Shown here piece by piece: positions 1 through 8,182 of a stretch of DNA of 64,000 bases. The stretch comes from Mycolicibacterium peregrinum. Its GTDB lineage: Bacteria > Actinomycetota > Actinomycetes > Mycobacteriales > Mycobacteriaceae. The notes under the pieces were generated by a model. It was not told where the DNA came from. It made no database searches and was given only the letters and a program-made list of their open reading frames with translations. The stretch lies in the NCBI RefSeq assembly GCF_002102345.1, contig NZ_LQPP01000067.1:1-64000 (forward strand), written 5' to 3'. The position numbers and the translations under genes are program-made. Each line of letters begins with the position of its first letter. Positions within the stretch are counted from its first letter, which is position 1.

Positions 1-18
1 CATAACTGGCAATCCAGG

Positions 19-70
19 TGGTCCCATCACCCTGGCAAAATCAGCTCACACTGGTCCCATCCTCCTGGCA
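19..70. repeat. Two direct 19-bp repeats at the left edge
   Basis: TGGTCCCATCACCCTGGCA (19-37) recurs at 52-70 with two mismatches (17 of 19 identical), start-to-start spacing 33 bp. Spaced short direct repeats of this size occur at the ends of IS21-family and Tn7-like elements, and a tniQ gene follows. Inference: these may be transposase-binding repeats of an element whose body lies to the left or has been lost. No transposase gene is visible in the window. Confidence 0.45.
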
Positions 71-81
71 GACGACATTAG

Positions 82-309
82 ATGGGCGCGCTTCGAGATC
101 GCTCCGGTCCCCACTGGGCCACCGACCGGTCCACGGGTTGCGGTTTTCGCAACCTCGTCCGCGCCCCGGAAACGGTGATCCAGTACGACCTGGCCGGATA
201 CATGGCTCATCGGACAGTCCCGCTAACCAAGTTCAGGCGGAATGCGGTTGACATCGACGCCAGCGGCAAGATACATGTCACCGCCAGCGGTGTCGGAGGC
301 GCTGGTTAG
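82..309 (+). CDS. Unrecognised small ORF (75 aa), doubtful
   Basis: An open frame of 75 codons starting ATG directly after an in-frame TAG, with no convincing Shine-Dalgarno sequence. Third positions are mostly G or C, which hints at past coding, and it ends tail-to-tail with tniQ (4-bp overlap). The product shows no motif I recognise. It could be the 3' remnant of a gene disrupted by the repeats at 19-70, or chance. Confidence 0.2.
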   Translation: MGALRDRSGPHWATDRSTGCGFRNLVRAPETVIQYDLAGYMAHRTVPLTKFRRNAVDIDASGKIHVTASGVGGAG

Positions 310-2432
310 CGACCCCTTCCGCTGCGTACCTGCATGCCATAGCGGCGCAGTAGCTTTAAAACGACAGATGCAGAAAAACCCGAGAGCTTCCCGACTTCAG
401 CGGTGCTGCGTCGATCGATTTCGTACAGCTGGTAGAGCCGCGCCGGCGGTAGCACGGCTTCCGGGGTGGGCCTGCACCGACCGAGCCGTCGCGAGATCGC
501 TGGTGCCGGATCGATACTCAGGATGTAGCGCACGTGATGGGCAGTTGACCCAAGCCGTTCGGCGCATGTCTCAATCGACAAGCCTTCTTGCCGGATCAAG
601 TGGTGCAAAGCAGAGCTGTCGATCTCCATGTTCTGCCGGCCGGGAAGCTCCAGGTCGTCGACGAGCCGCACATCGGGGTGCCAGTCGACGGGTTCTGTGG
701 CGATTCCGTGTGAGCGAAGAAACGCCTCGGCGTGAGCATGTAAAGCGCCGTCGAGCTCAGGCGTCAAATAGCGCGGCAATCTACGCGCGTTGGTGGCGGC
801 CGCCTTGTTCGACCATTCGTAATTGGCGAACATACCGGGCATGCCGCTGATGCGCTCGTACAGAAAGAACTGCACACCGGCCAAGCGGCTGACGCGGGGC
901 CAGGTTCCACTTGACTTGCAGATATCAAGCCATTGTTCAACATCCAGCAGGTCGCGGTAATCAAGCGTGCGTCGGCGCGTGTAGTCGATGGGTGGCGGGT
1001 CGTCGGCCAAATGATCATGTAGTCGGATGAGCGCGGCTCGAATGTTCGGCCAGTAGAGACAGCGTGAGAGGTTCCATAACGTCTGCCGAGCACTCCGCTC
1101 GCATAGAGGGCTGCGCAGCTCTTCCAATGGTCGACTCAATCGAACCTTCGACCCGACAAGGGGTATCGCAGCAGACAACGTAGGGCGAACCGTTCTCTGC
1201 GTCACCCGCGGTGGAGCGATGAGTAGCGACCACGCCTGCCACAGCAGGGTGGGGACGCCTTGAATCAGGTCCGTCTTCATGGTCCTGCGCCTGCCGGACA
1301 TCTGAGTTGTCGCCGTTCCGATACAGAACGACAGCTGGCGCAGTGGACAAATGTTGTGTTCTAAGGCGGAGAGTTCGACCGCCTTCAGCACCGGCGTCTT
1401 CGGCGCCCCACCCGCTCGGTGACCGGCGACGATCAACACGCCTTGGGCGCGGGTGTCGACGAGCAGTTCGCGCAGGATTGCGCCGGCTGACTCGATGTCG
1501 TCGGCATCGAGGATGCTCAGCGCGCCGGTGACACCTACGGCAGCCGTGGCGGCATCAACTGGTGCACACCAACCCGGATGCTGCGCGGCAGGTGCCCGTC
1601 CGCGGCCTCGCTTCGAGAGTCGCGCGTCGCGGTGCGCAGTCAGGATGTCACAAGGTACAAGATGTTCGAGTACGCGGGGCTCGGGGTCCGAAAGGAGGCG
1701 TCGGGCGATCGAGCGGATATCGCCGAGGACTTCCTTACACAGTTGTGGCGCATGGCGATAGACACCGAAGTCGCCCATATTGCGCTCGATCATGTCGTTG
1801 ATGACGTGTTGGGCTAACACCGCGGGATGACCGGTCCGCATGTGCGCCATGGGAGTATCGGCCAGTGCGCTCCGGCACTGTCGGAATTCTGGACTGCCCG
1901 CGCTGTTCACGATGTTGGCGCAGAAACCTGGCTCTGGAATGCTCCGACTCGATAGTGATAGCCGGCGCTGAATGTTCAGACACCTTGGGCAGCGATCAAT
2001 CAGCAGGCAGCGGTGCCGGACACAGATGAAGGACCAGCCGAGTCGCCACCTGAGTTGCCATCTGCCCGCGGTTTCAGCCAAACAATTCGGGCAGAAGCGT
2101 GACCCTTTGACAATGCCCCATGGAAAATAGCCAGCCAGGCCGGACTCTGCATCGATCGCGACTGCTCGATCGGCGAAATGCGCCAGCGTCATAGCGCGAA
2201 TCGCACTTGAATCGATGCCGGTCGCCGTTGCGATGGATGCCACCTCGTTGTCACGGGGACAGACGGTTAGCCTGTAGCCGCGGAGCGCGCTGTCAACGTG
2301 TGCCACAGCGTTGAGAAGGTCGCCCCACTGCACTCCGTAATGGTGAGCAAGCGTCTCCAGCCACGATTCGAGCGACTCGCCGGGCACCGGCGGGACCCGC
2401 AGGGGAAGCGTTCGCGTCGTGGCGGAGATCAT
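306..2432 (-). CDS. tniQ: TniQ/TnsD-family protein (708 aa)
   Basis: The N-terminus (LPLRVPPVPGESLESWL) is the typical TniQ opening, followed by a zinc-binding knuckle with Cys114, Cys117, Cys137, His140, Cys148 and Cys151 (CPNC...C..H...CPRC). The C-terminus has a helix-turn-helix-like segment (IDRRSTAEVGKLSGFSASVV). TniQ/TnsD proteins guide target-site choice of Tn7/Tn5053-type transposons. The start chosen here has AGAAG eight bases upstream and overlaps the stop of the preceding small ORF as ATGA; an upstream in-frame ATG would only add 30 low-complexity residues. No tniA or tniB partner is present, so this is either an orphan remnant or a domesticated DNA-recognition protein. Longer than minimal TniQ (about 350-400 aa), hence TnsD-like size. 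Confidence 0.8.
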   Translation of the reverse strand: MISATTRTLPLRVPPVPGESLESWLETLAHHYGVQWGDLLNAVAHVDSALRGYRLTVCPRDNEVASIATATGIDSSAIRAMTLAHFADRAVAIDAESGLAGYFPWGIVKGSRFCPNCLAETAGRWQLRWRLGWSFICVRHRCLLIDRCPRCLNIQRRLSLSSRSIPEPGFCANIVNSAGSPEFRQCRSALADTPMAHMRTGHPAVLAQHVINDMIERNMGDFGVYRHAPQLCKEVLGDIRSIARRLLSDPEPRVLEHLVPCDILTAHRDARLSKRGRGRAPAAQHPGWCAPVDAATAAVGVTGALSILDADDIESAGAILRELLVDTRAQGVLIVAGHRAGGAPKTPVLKAVELSALEHNICPLRQLSFCIGTATTQMSGRRRTMKTDLIQGVPTLLWQAWSLLIAPPRVTQRTVRPTLSAAIPLVGSKVRLSRPLEELRSPLCERSARQTLWNLSRCLYWPNIRAALIRLHDHLADDPPPIDYTRRRTLDYRDLLDVEQWLDICKSSGTWPRVSRLAGVQFFLYERISGMPGMFANYEWSNKAAATNARRLPRYLTPELDGALHAHAEAFLRSHGIATEPVDWHPDVRLVDDLELPGRQNMEIDSSALHHLIRQEGLSIETCAERLGSTAHHVRYILSIDPAPAISRRLGRCRPTPEAVLPPARLYQLYEIDRRSTAEVGKLSGFSASVVLKLLRRYGMQVRSGRGR

Positions 2433-2734
2433 GATCGGTTCTTCTCGACGTGCGAATCGCCGGGCCGGGCATCGGCGGCAAGCACGTGGGCAGGTGTGAC
2501 CACCCGCAGTCGGCCCAGGCACCGGCGGCCCGACAGCATGACCATCGCACGGACGAAGCGGAACTCAACGATCTCACGTATCTGGCGTGCTGCGGGAGGA
2601 TAAAACTGCCGCAAAGACACCCAGGATTCGGGCCTGGGCTCGTCGGTTCTATCCGCTGTCAACGGGCTGTCGAATATTCCCGGAGTGTGTCGTGTGCGCG
2701 GGCAGCTGCTAAGAGCCGCCGCAGTGGCTTCCAT
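2429..2734 (-). CDS. Unrecognised 101-aa ORF coupled to tniQ
   Basis: An ATG with a strong GGAGGG eight bases upstream opens 101 codons whose TGA overlaps the tniQ ATG (ATGA), a layout typical of translational coupling. Third-position G+C is high in its second half, as expected for real coding. The product (REIVEFRFVRAMVMLSGRR in the middle) has no motif I recognise. Its 5' end overlaps the 3' end of the xre reading frame in another phase. Because of the xre frameshift it is now also in one continuous frame with the xre N-terminus, so a fused 200+ aa protein is formally possible. Confidence 0.4.
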   Translation of the reverse strand: MEATAAALSSCPRTRHTPGIFDSPLTADRTDEPRPESWVSLRQFYPPAARQIREIVEFRFVRAMVMLSGRRCLGRLRVVTPAHVLAADARPGDSHVEKNRS

Positions 2735-2926
2735 ATTGGATTCCCTCCACGACGTCCGCCGCCGACACTCCCAATGCCTGGCGATGTCGAAGAGACGTTC
2801 ATGAAGGATCCCTCGCCGGCCATGCTCTACATCCAGGAGTACGTTGCGGGAGAGTCCCGACAGGAAGGCCAGCTGCTCCTGGGTACCGCGACGTTCGATG
2901 CCCAGCTTGCTGATCCGCGTCCCCAC
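2709..2926 (-). pseudogene. XRE-family HTH regulator, frameshifted
   Basis: From a GTG start (GGGAG about 12 nt upstream) the frame gives a clear XRE helix-turn-helix (GTQEQLAFLSGLSRNVLLDV, then HGRRGILHERLFDIA). It then breaks: the expected ending RALGVSAADVVEG lies in the +1 phase, reached if one G is restored in the run at 2777-2778. In that phase it stops at 2709 after about 72 codons, the usual size for these small regulators. Either a true one-base deletion, a sequencing error, or a natural fusion to the next ORF. TTG starts further upstream are possible. Likely the repressor of its own operon with tniQ. Confidence 0.6.
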
Positions 2927-2994
2927 TTTGCGTCGTCGTCGCTCCCATGCCGCGACACTCTTGGAGTCGCTTTTGCTGGGGCGCGTCGGCGCAC

Positions 2995-3067
2995 CTTCTA
3001 GTAGCCGACCCAAAACGATGAATTTCGCACTACTAGTAGGGCGTTCCGGATTGGGACCTACTGGTGG
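2995..3067. promoter_or_regulatory. Three-copy operator-like array upstream of xre
   Basis: A perfect 10-bp palindrome CTACTAGTAG lies at 3030-3039. Related ten-mers sit at 2995-3004 (CTTCTAGTAG, one mismatch) and 3058-3067 (CTACTGGTGG, two mismatches), 35 and 28 bp apart. The array is 70 to 140 bp upstream of the xre start on the leftward strand. Inference: autoregulatory sites for the XRE protein. Confidence 0.4.
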
Positions 3068-3148
3068 GATGTGACGAACGTGGCGGCAAGCAGTCGTCAT
3101 GCACACCGAGCTTTCCGGCCCTGCACCGATTAACGACAGGACCGACAT

Positions 3149-3764
3149 TGGTACCCTGCGAACAATACTCCTGCGCCTAACACCCCTTCCTGGTTGAGTC
3201 GTTGGACTCCTGACTTAGAAGCCTTGGCCACCACATCCCGCGACACGGGCGTGGGCCGATCCGCTTTCTGCCGCCGGCTTCGTTCGCCCACTCAGATCCG
3301 TTCCCGGCTTCACGACACCCTTTTGGTGCCAACACCCGGGGTCACCACACCACCGTGCGATTTCGTTTCCACGCCGAGTGGCCCACCCGGTACGACCTGG
3401 ATGGCAGTAGTTCAACTGAACCACCGCGACGAAACATCCGCATTATCAACTGATTCGACCCGAATCAGGCCATCACCCTGCCAAGCCAGTACCGACAGAA
3501 TAGCCCCACGGCGGCAGACCTCGTCGAAGTCGCGCCTCGCCCGTTTCAGACCTCGACCAACAAGTGTGCATGGTCGGGTTTCCATTTGATTCCGGCAATT
3601 GCCAACTTTTGCCAGTTTTCAAATGGAATTGCCAGCGGAGAACCGGAAACGACAACGGGGGGGCACTCGACCCGCCCGATCACTAGCCTCGACATAAGCA
3701 CGGCTAATTCATCTGAAGAATCATTAGCTGTACTTGATCACCGCACGTCCATAGCCTCGAACAC
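3149..3764. other. Intergenic stretch, no convincing gene
   Basis: About 600 bp between the xre upstream region and lysE. Short open frames exist on both strands, but none has a ribosome-binding site, a recognisable product or the host's third-position bias. A piece around 3391-3430 (ACCTGGATGGCAGT, then TTCAACTGAACCACC) weakly resembles ends of IS21-like elements, which would fit transposon debris. The lysE promoter must lie at its right end. Confidence 0.4.
3580..3628. repeat. 10-bp inverted repeat enclosing TTGCCA repeats
   Basis: TTCCATTTGA (3580-3589) and its exact reverse complement TCAAATGGAA (3619-3628) flank a 29-bp spacer. The sequence TTGCCA occurs twice in the spacer and once just after the right arm. 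The block is about 140 bp upstream of lysE. It could be a regulator-binding site for lysE or a small element boundary. Confidence 0.4.
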
Positions 3765-4364
3765 ATGGCTTCACCTGTGCTCATCGGATTCCTCACCACC
3801 ATGGCGTTGATCGCCGCGATCGGTGCGCAGAACGCGTTCGTGTTGCGTCAGGGCATCCGTGGGGAGCACATCGTCGCCGTCATCGCGTTGTGCACGGTCT
3901 CCGACCTGATCCTGATCGCCGCCGGCATCGCCGGTGTCGGCGCGCTGATCACCGCGCACCCCGACGCCATGACGGTGGCGAAGTTCGGCGGGGCGGCCTT
4001 CCTGATCGGTTATGGCGTCCTGGCCGCGCGTCGGGCTTTCCGGCCCTCGACGCTCAACCCGTCCGAGCGCACCCCGGCGCGCCTGGCCGAGGTGCTGGTC
4101 ACTTGCCTGGCACTGACCTGGCTCAATCCCCACGTCTACCTGGACACCGTGGTGCTGCTCGGCTCGCTGGCCAACGAACACCACGAGCAGCGGTGGCTGT
4201 TCGGCGCCGGCGCGGTGGCCGCGAGTGCGGTGTGGTTCACCGGGCTGGGCCTGGGGGCCCGCCGTCTGGCCGGGTTGTTCGCCACCCCGATGACCTGGCG
4301 CATCCTTGATGGGCTGATCGCGGTGATGATGATCGCGCTCGGCGCCAGCCTCGCGCTGTCCTGA
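3765..4364 (+). CDS. lysE: LysE/ArgO-family amino-acid exporter
   Basis: A 199-aa hydrophobic protein with about six membrane spans. The N-terminal GFLTTMALIAAIGAQNAFVL and the central ALTWLNPHVYLD are signature stretches of the LysE/ArgO family, which export basic amino acids such as lysine and arginine. The family is often paired with a LysG-type activator; none is adjacent here, and the upstream gene module is unrelated. ATG start; length is typical. Confidence 0.9.
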   Translation: MASPVLIGFLTTMALIAAIGAQNAFVLRQGIRGEHIVAVIALCTVSDLILIAAGIAGVGALITAHPDAMTVAKFGGAAFLIGYGVLAARRAFRPSTLNPSERTPARLAEVLVTCLALTWLNPHVYLDTVVLLGSLANEHHEQRWLFGAGAVAASAVWFTGLGLGARRLAGLFATPMTWRILDGLIAVMMIALGASLALS

Positions 4365-4450
4365 GCGTCGGCGGGACGCTCAGGCCGACATACGCCGGGG
4401 CGGGTCTCGATCGATTTCCGACGATGAGACAGAATCAGCAGGTGAACCGC

Positions 4451-5371
4451 ATGTTTCGGCGTGGAGTGCCGACGGAGGCCCCGCATCCCTTTGCGAACGC
4501 CCCGGCGTGGTTCACCTCCGCCCTGGAACAGACCCCCGAACACTCGACCATCGACGTCGACGGCTGCGCCATCCATGTGCGGAGCTGGGGTGATCCGGAC
4601 AATCCGCCGCTGGTGTTCGTCCATGGCGGCGGCGCCCACTCCGGCTGGTGGGATCACATCGCCCCGTTCTTCGCCGGCACCCATCGCGTCGTGGCACCCG
4701 ACCTGAGCGGGCACGGCGAGAGCGACACCCGCAAGGAATATGCCCTGTCGATCTGGGCCCGCGAAGTGCTCGCCGCCTCGGACGCCTCCGGGTCCACGGC
4801 GCGGCCCACGATCGTCGGCCACAGCATGGGCGGCTGGGTGGGCGCCTCGGCCGCCACCCGCTACGGCGCACAGATCGACAGCATCCTGGTCATCGACTCC
4901 CCGCTGCGTGATCGCGCCCCGGAAGAAGTCCGGTTGCGCAACCGGCGTCGCGACACCGCCGGATACGCGACCGAGGACGAGATCCTGGCCCGGTTCCGGG
5001 CGGTACCGAAGCAGGACGTGACACTGCCCTACATCGGTCACCACATCGCCGTGCAGTCGGTGCGCAAGACCGACAACGGCTGGGTGTGGAAGTTCGACCC
5101 GGACATCTTCGGCGGCCATCTCATGGACGAGACCGCCACCGACCAGGAACTCCTGGAGAACACGTTTGCCCGAATCCCTTGCCGGGTCGGGTATTTGCGA
5201 TGCGAGAACGGCGTGGTCCCACCGCCGATGGCGGCCCAGATCCGGTCGATGCTGCAACTGCGCGGCCCGTTCGTCGAACTCGCCGAGGCCGGCCACCATC
5301 CGATGCTGGACCAGCCCCTACCGCTGGTGGCCACGATCCGCACGCTGCTGGAGTTCTGGTCGATCACCTAG
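4451..5371 (+). CDS. Alpha/beta hydrolase
   Basis: An alpha/beta hydrolase-fold enzyme with oxyanion region LVFVHGGGAHSGWW, the DLSGHGESD strand and nucleophile elbow GHSMGGW; a C-terminal GHHPM supplies the probable catalytic His. Substrate unknown: epoxide hydrolase-, lactonase- and esterase-type members look alike at this level. The ATG chosen has AGCAGG about nine bases upstream; an in-frame ATG 27 bases earlier lacks one. It ends tail-to-tail with the SRPBCC gene, overlapping by 8 bp. Confidence 0.85.
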   Translation: MFRRGVPTEAPHPFANAPAWFTSALEQTPEHSTIDVDGCAIHVRSWGDPDNPPLVFVHGGGAHSGWWDHIAPFFAGTHRVVAPDLSGHGESDTRKEYALSIWAREVLAASDASGSTARPTIVGHSMGGWVGASAATRYGAQIDSILVIDSPLRDRAPEEVRLRNRRRDTAGYATEDEILARFRAVPKQDVTLPYIGHHIAVQSVRKTDNGWVWKFDPDIFGGHLMDETATDQELLENTFARIPCRVGYLRCENGVVPPPMAAQIRSMLQLRGPFVELAEAGHHPMLDQPLPLVATIRTLLEFWSIT

Positions 5372-5792
5372 CGGCCAGGGGCCCGGCGAACGACTTCTTC
5401 AGCGCGCTCGGGGCGACGGCCGGCAACAGGGCAGCCAGCAGTTTGCGCTTGAGCCCGGTGGGAGTGCGGACGAGCTCGATGTCGACGCGCGTGCCGGTGT
5501 CCTGCGGCGTGAGTTGAAATACCCAGCCGCCGCCCGGGCCGAAGACCTTCGAGTCATGGGTGGTCACCGTGACGCGCCGGCGTTTGGTGTCCCAGTCGTA
5601 GCGGGCGCGCTCCCACGCCGAGGCTGTGCCTTCGGTCACTTCTGCCCAGGTGTCCCCCAAGGCATGCACCTGAAAATGCTCCTCGTCGATCGTCGGCCAC
5701 CGATCTGGCCGGGACGGCCCAAAGTCGGTCAGCACGTCCATGAGTGCGACGGGGTCGAGCGTTGAGGACATCTGGAACCGAACCACGGACAT
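5364..5792 (-). CDS. SRPBCC (START-like) family protein
   Basis: 142 residues with the polyketide cyclase/START-like layout: an N-terminal strand (VVRFQMSSTLDP), central YDWDTKRRRVTVTTHDSKVF, and C-terminal helix (GLKRKLLAALLPAVAPSALKKSFAGPL). These small proteins bind hydrophobic ligands in a cavity; function here is unknown. The ATG chosen has GGAGCAGG just upstream; an earlier in-frame ATG adds 13 residues without such a site. Confidence 0.75.
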   Translation of the reverse strand: MSVVRFQMSSTLDPVALMDVLTDFGPSRPDRWPTIDEEHFQVHALGDTWAEVTEGTASAWERARYDWDTKRRRVTVTTHDSKVFGPGGGWVFQLTPQDTGTRVDIELVRTPTGLKRKLLAALLPAVAPSALKKSFAGPLAAR

Positions 5793-5907
5793 TGCCTGCT
5801 CCTTCGGGATTAGACTGGGATATACCGACATTCACCTGGCAGCCGCGCAGGGCCGACATACAAGGCGGACGCCACCCGATCCATCAGACCCGAGGACGTT
5901 GATCTAG

Positions 5908-5949
5908 TCCAACGATTGTTTGGAATCAAAGCCATCTCTTTTAGAGATG
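5908..5949. promoter_or_regulatory. Two inverted repeats upstream of the topoisomerase genes
   Basis: TCCAA (5908-5912) pairs with TTGGA (5920-5924), and CATCTCT (5933-5939) pairs with AGAGATG (5943-5949) around TTT. They lie about 190-230 bp upstream of the GTG of the GyrB-like gene in an otherwise gene-free 345-bp stretch (5793-6137). A promoter or regulator site is likely somewhere here. Confidence 0.3.
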
Positions 5950-6137
5950 ACATTGTCAGCGTGCGGATCAGCCCGGCACAATCCCCGAGGCATCTGATCT
6001 TGATTAGACGCCCATTCTTTCGGCCGTGGCTGTCGGAGGCTGTCTGCCTTCCAAGAGAGAATGCTTACGCCGCCCGCCCACAGCGAGCGGCTGGAACCGA
6101 TCGCTCCGGCATCGGCCCTGGTGGGAAAGGACCAGCA

Positions 6138-8171
6138 GTGAGTTACAACGCCGCAGACATCACCGAGCTCGACGATGTCCAGCACACCCGCCTGCGGCCG
6201 GCGGTGAATCTTGGTCTCGACGTGCTCAACACGGCACTGCGCGAGCTGGTGGACAACGCGATCGAAGAGGTCGCCGATCCCAGCCACGGCGGGTCCACGG
6301 TCACCATCACCCTGCACGCCGACGGCTCGGTCAGCGTCGCCGACGACGGTCGCGGCCTTCCGGTCGACTCCGACCCCACCACCGGGAAGAACGGCATCGT
6401 CAAGACCTTGGGCACCGCGCGGGCCGGCGGCAAGTTCTCCGCGCACACCGACGCCACCAGCACCGGGGCCGGCCTGAACGGAATCGGCGCCGCGGCAGCG
6501 GTGTTCATCTCCGCCCGTACCGATGTGACCGTGCGCCGGGCCGGCAAGACCTACCTACAGAGTTTCGGCGGCGGCTACCCCGGCACCTTCGACGGCAAAG
6601 ACTTCGATCCGACCGCGGAGTTCACCCGCTCGGACACCCAGAAACTACGTGGCACCGGCAACCGCAAGCCCGACGCGCACGGCACCACAGTGCGCATCCT
6701 GTTCGACGCGACGGTGGTGCCGGACTCGACCGTGGACATCGGCGAGGTCCTGCTGCGAGCGCATGCCGCGGCGCGGATGTCGCCCGGGGTGCACCTGGTC
6801 GTCGTCGACGAGGGCTGGCCCGGCGAGGAAGTCCCGCCCGCCCTGATCGAGCCGTTCAGCGGCCCGTGGGGCACCGACACCCTGCTGGACCTGATGTGCA
6901 CCACCTCGGGCAATCCCCTGCCCGGCGTACGTGCGGCCGTGGAAGGCCGCGGCGAGTACACCACCGGCCGCGGCCCGACCCCGTTCCGCTGGTCGTTGAC
7001 CGCGGGGCCGGCCGAGCCGGCCACCGTCGCCGCGTTCTGCAACACCGTGCGCACCCCCAACGGCGGATCCCATCTGACCGCCGCGATGAAGGGGCTCTCC
7101 GAGGCACTGGCCGACCGGGCGTCCCGCATCCGCGACCTGGGTCTGGCGAAGGGTGAGGACGGCCCGGAACCACAGGACTTCGTCGCCGTCACCGCCCTGG
7201 CCGTGGACACCCGCGCACCGGATGTGGCCTGGGATTCGCAGGCCAAGACGGCGGTGTCGTCACGGTCGCTGAACGTGGCGATGGCCCCGGATGTCGCACG
7301 CAGCGTCACCATCTGGGCAGCCAACCCGGCCAACAACGACGCTGTGTCGCTGTGGACCAAGCTGGCGCTGGAGTCTGCCCGAGCGCGGCGCAGCGCCGAA
7401 GGCGCGAAGGCCCGCTCCCGCGCGGCGTCGAAAGCCAAGGGGCTGGGGACGAACCTGTCGCTGCCGCCGAAGCTGCTGCCCAGCCGGGAGACCGGCCGCG
7501 GTTCGGGCGCCGAATTGTTCCTGTGCGAGGGCGATTCCGCGCTGGGCACCATCAAGGCGGCGCGCGACGCCACGTTCCAGGCAGCCTTCCCGCTGAAAGG
7601 CAAGCCGCCCAACGTCTATGGGTTTGCACTGAGCAAGGCGCGTGCCAAGGACGAATTCGACTCGATCGAACGCATCCTGGGCTGCGGCGTGCGCGATCAC
7701 TGCGATCCGGAGCTGTGCCGCTACGACCGGATCCTGTTCGCCTCCGACGCCGATCCCGACGGCGGCAATATCAACTCCAGCCTGATCTCGATGTTCCTGG
7801 ACTTCTACCGGCCCCTCGTCGAGGCCGGGATGGTCTACGTGACGCTGCCGCCGCTGTTCGTGGTCAAGGACAGCCAGGACCGGATCTACTGCCAGGACGA
7901 GTCCGAACGCGACGCGGCCGTGGCGCAATTGAAGGCCACCTCCAAGCGCAAGGTGGAAGTGCAGCGAAACAAGGGTCTCGGCGAGATGGATGCCGACGAT
8001 TTCTGGAACACCGTGCTGGATCCGCAGCGGCGCACCGTGATTCGAGTGAATCTCGACGACGGTGAAGCCAAGCTGCACCACACCCTGTTCGGCGGGCCGC
8101 CGGAAGGCCGGCGCACGTGGATGGCCGAAGTCGCCGCCCGTGTCGACACCGCAGCGCTCGACTTGACCTAG
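6138..8171 (+). CDS. GyrB/ParE-like type II topoisomerase ATPase subunit (TopoNM type)
   Basis: A 677-aa GHKL-TOPRIM protein. The ATPase part has ELVDNAIEEV (about residue 38), VADDGRGLP (about 65) and GLNGIGAAA. The TOPRIM part has LCEGDSALG (about 460) and the metal-binding DADPDGGNI (about 535). It is the size of ParE/short GyrB. The GTG with AAAGGA upstream is chosen because MSYNAADITELDDVQH fits the family start; the 74 codons before it look noncoding. The GyrA-like subunit follows after 11 bp, so the pair forms a heterotetramer. From memory, M. smegmatis has such an extra enzyme, TopoNM, reported to introduce positive supercoils. The housekeeping gyrase lies elsewhere, near oriC. Confidence 0.9.
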   Translation: MSYNAADITELDDVQHTRLRPAVNLGLDVLNTALRELVDNAIEEVADPSHGGSTVTITLHADGSVSVADDGRGLPVDSDPTTGKNGIVKTLGTARAGGKFSAHTDATSTGAGLNGIGAAAAVFISARTDVTVRRAGKTYLQSFGGGYPGTFDGKDFDPTAEFTRSDTQKLRGTGNRKPDAHGTTVRILFDATVVPDSTVDIGEVLLRAHAAARMSPGVHLVVVDEGWPGEEVPPALIEPFSGPWGTDTLLDLMCTTSGNPLPGVRAAVEGRGEYTTGRGPTPFRWSLTAGPAEPATVAAFCNTVRTPNGGSHLTAAMKGLSEALADRASRIRDLGLAKGEDGPEPQDFVAVTALAVDTRAPDVAWDSQAKTAVSSRSLNVAMAPDVARSVTIWAANPANNDAVSLWTKLALESARARRSAEGAKARSRAASKAKGLGTNLSLPPKLLPSRETGRGSGAELFLCEGDSALGTIKAARDATFQAAFPLKGKPPNVYGFALSKARAKDEFDSIERILGCGVRDHCDPELCRYDRILFASDADPDGGNINSSLISMFLDFYRPLVEAGMVYVTLPPLFVVKDSQDRIYCQDESERDAAVAQLKATSKRKVEVQRNKGLGEMDADDFWNTVLDPQRRTVIRVNLDDGEAKLHHTLFGGPPEGRRTWMAEVAARVDTAALDLT

Positions 8172-8182
8172 GAAGAAGTACT

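Noticed and set aside
3194..3589. 131-codon ORF between xre and lysE
   Set aside because: No RBS, poor codon bias and no recognisable product; repeat debris more likely.
5916..6137. 74-codon N-terminal extension of the GyrB-like protein
   Set aside because: No conserved content; the GTG at 6138 has an RBS and the family N-terminus.
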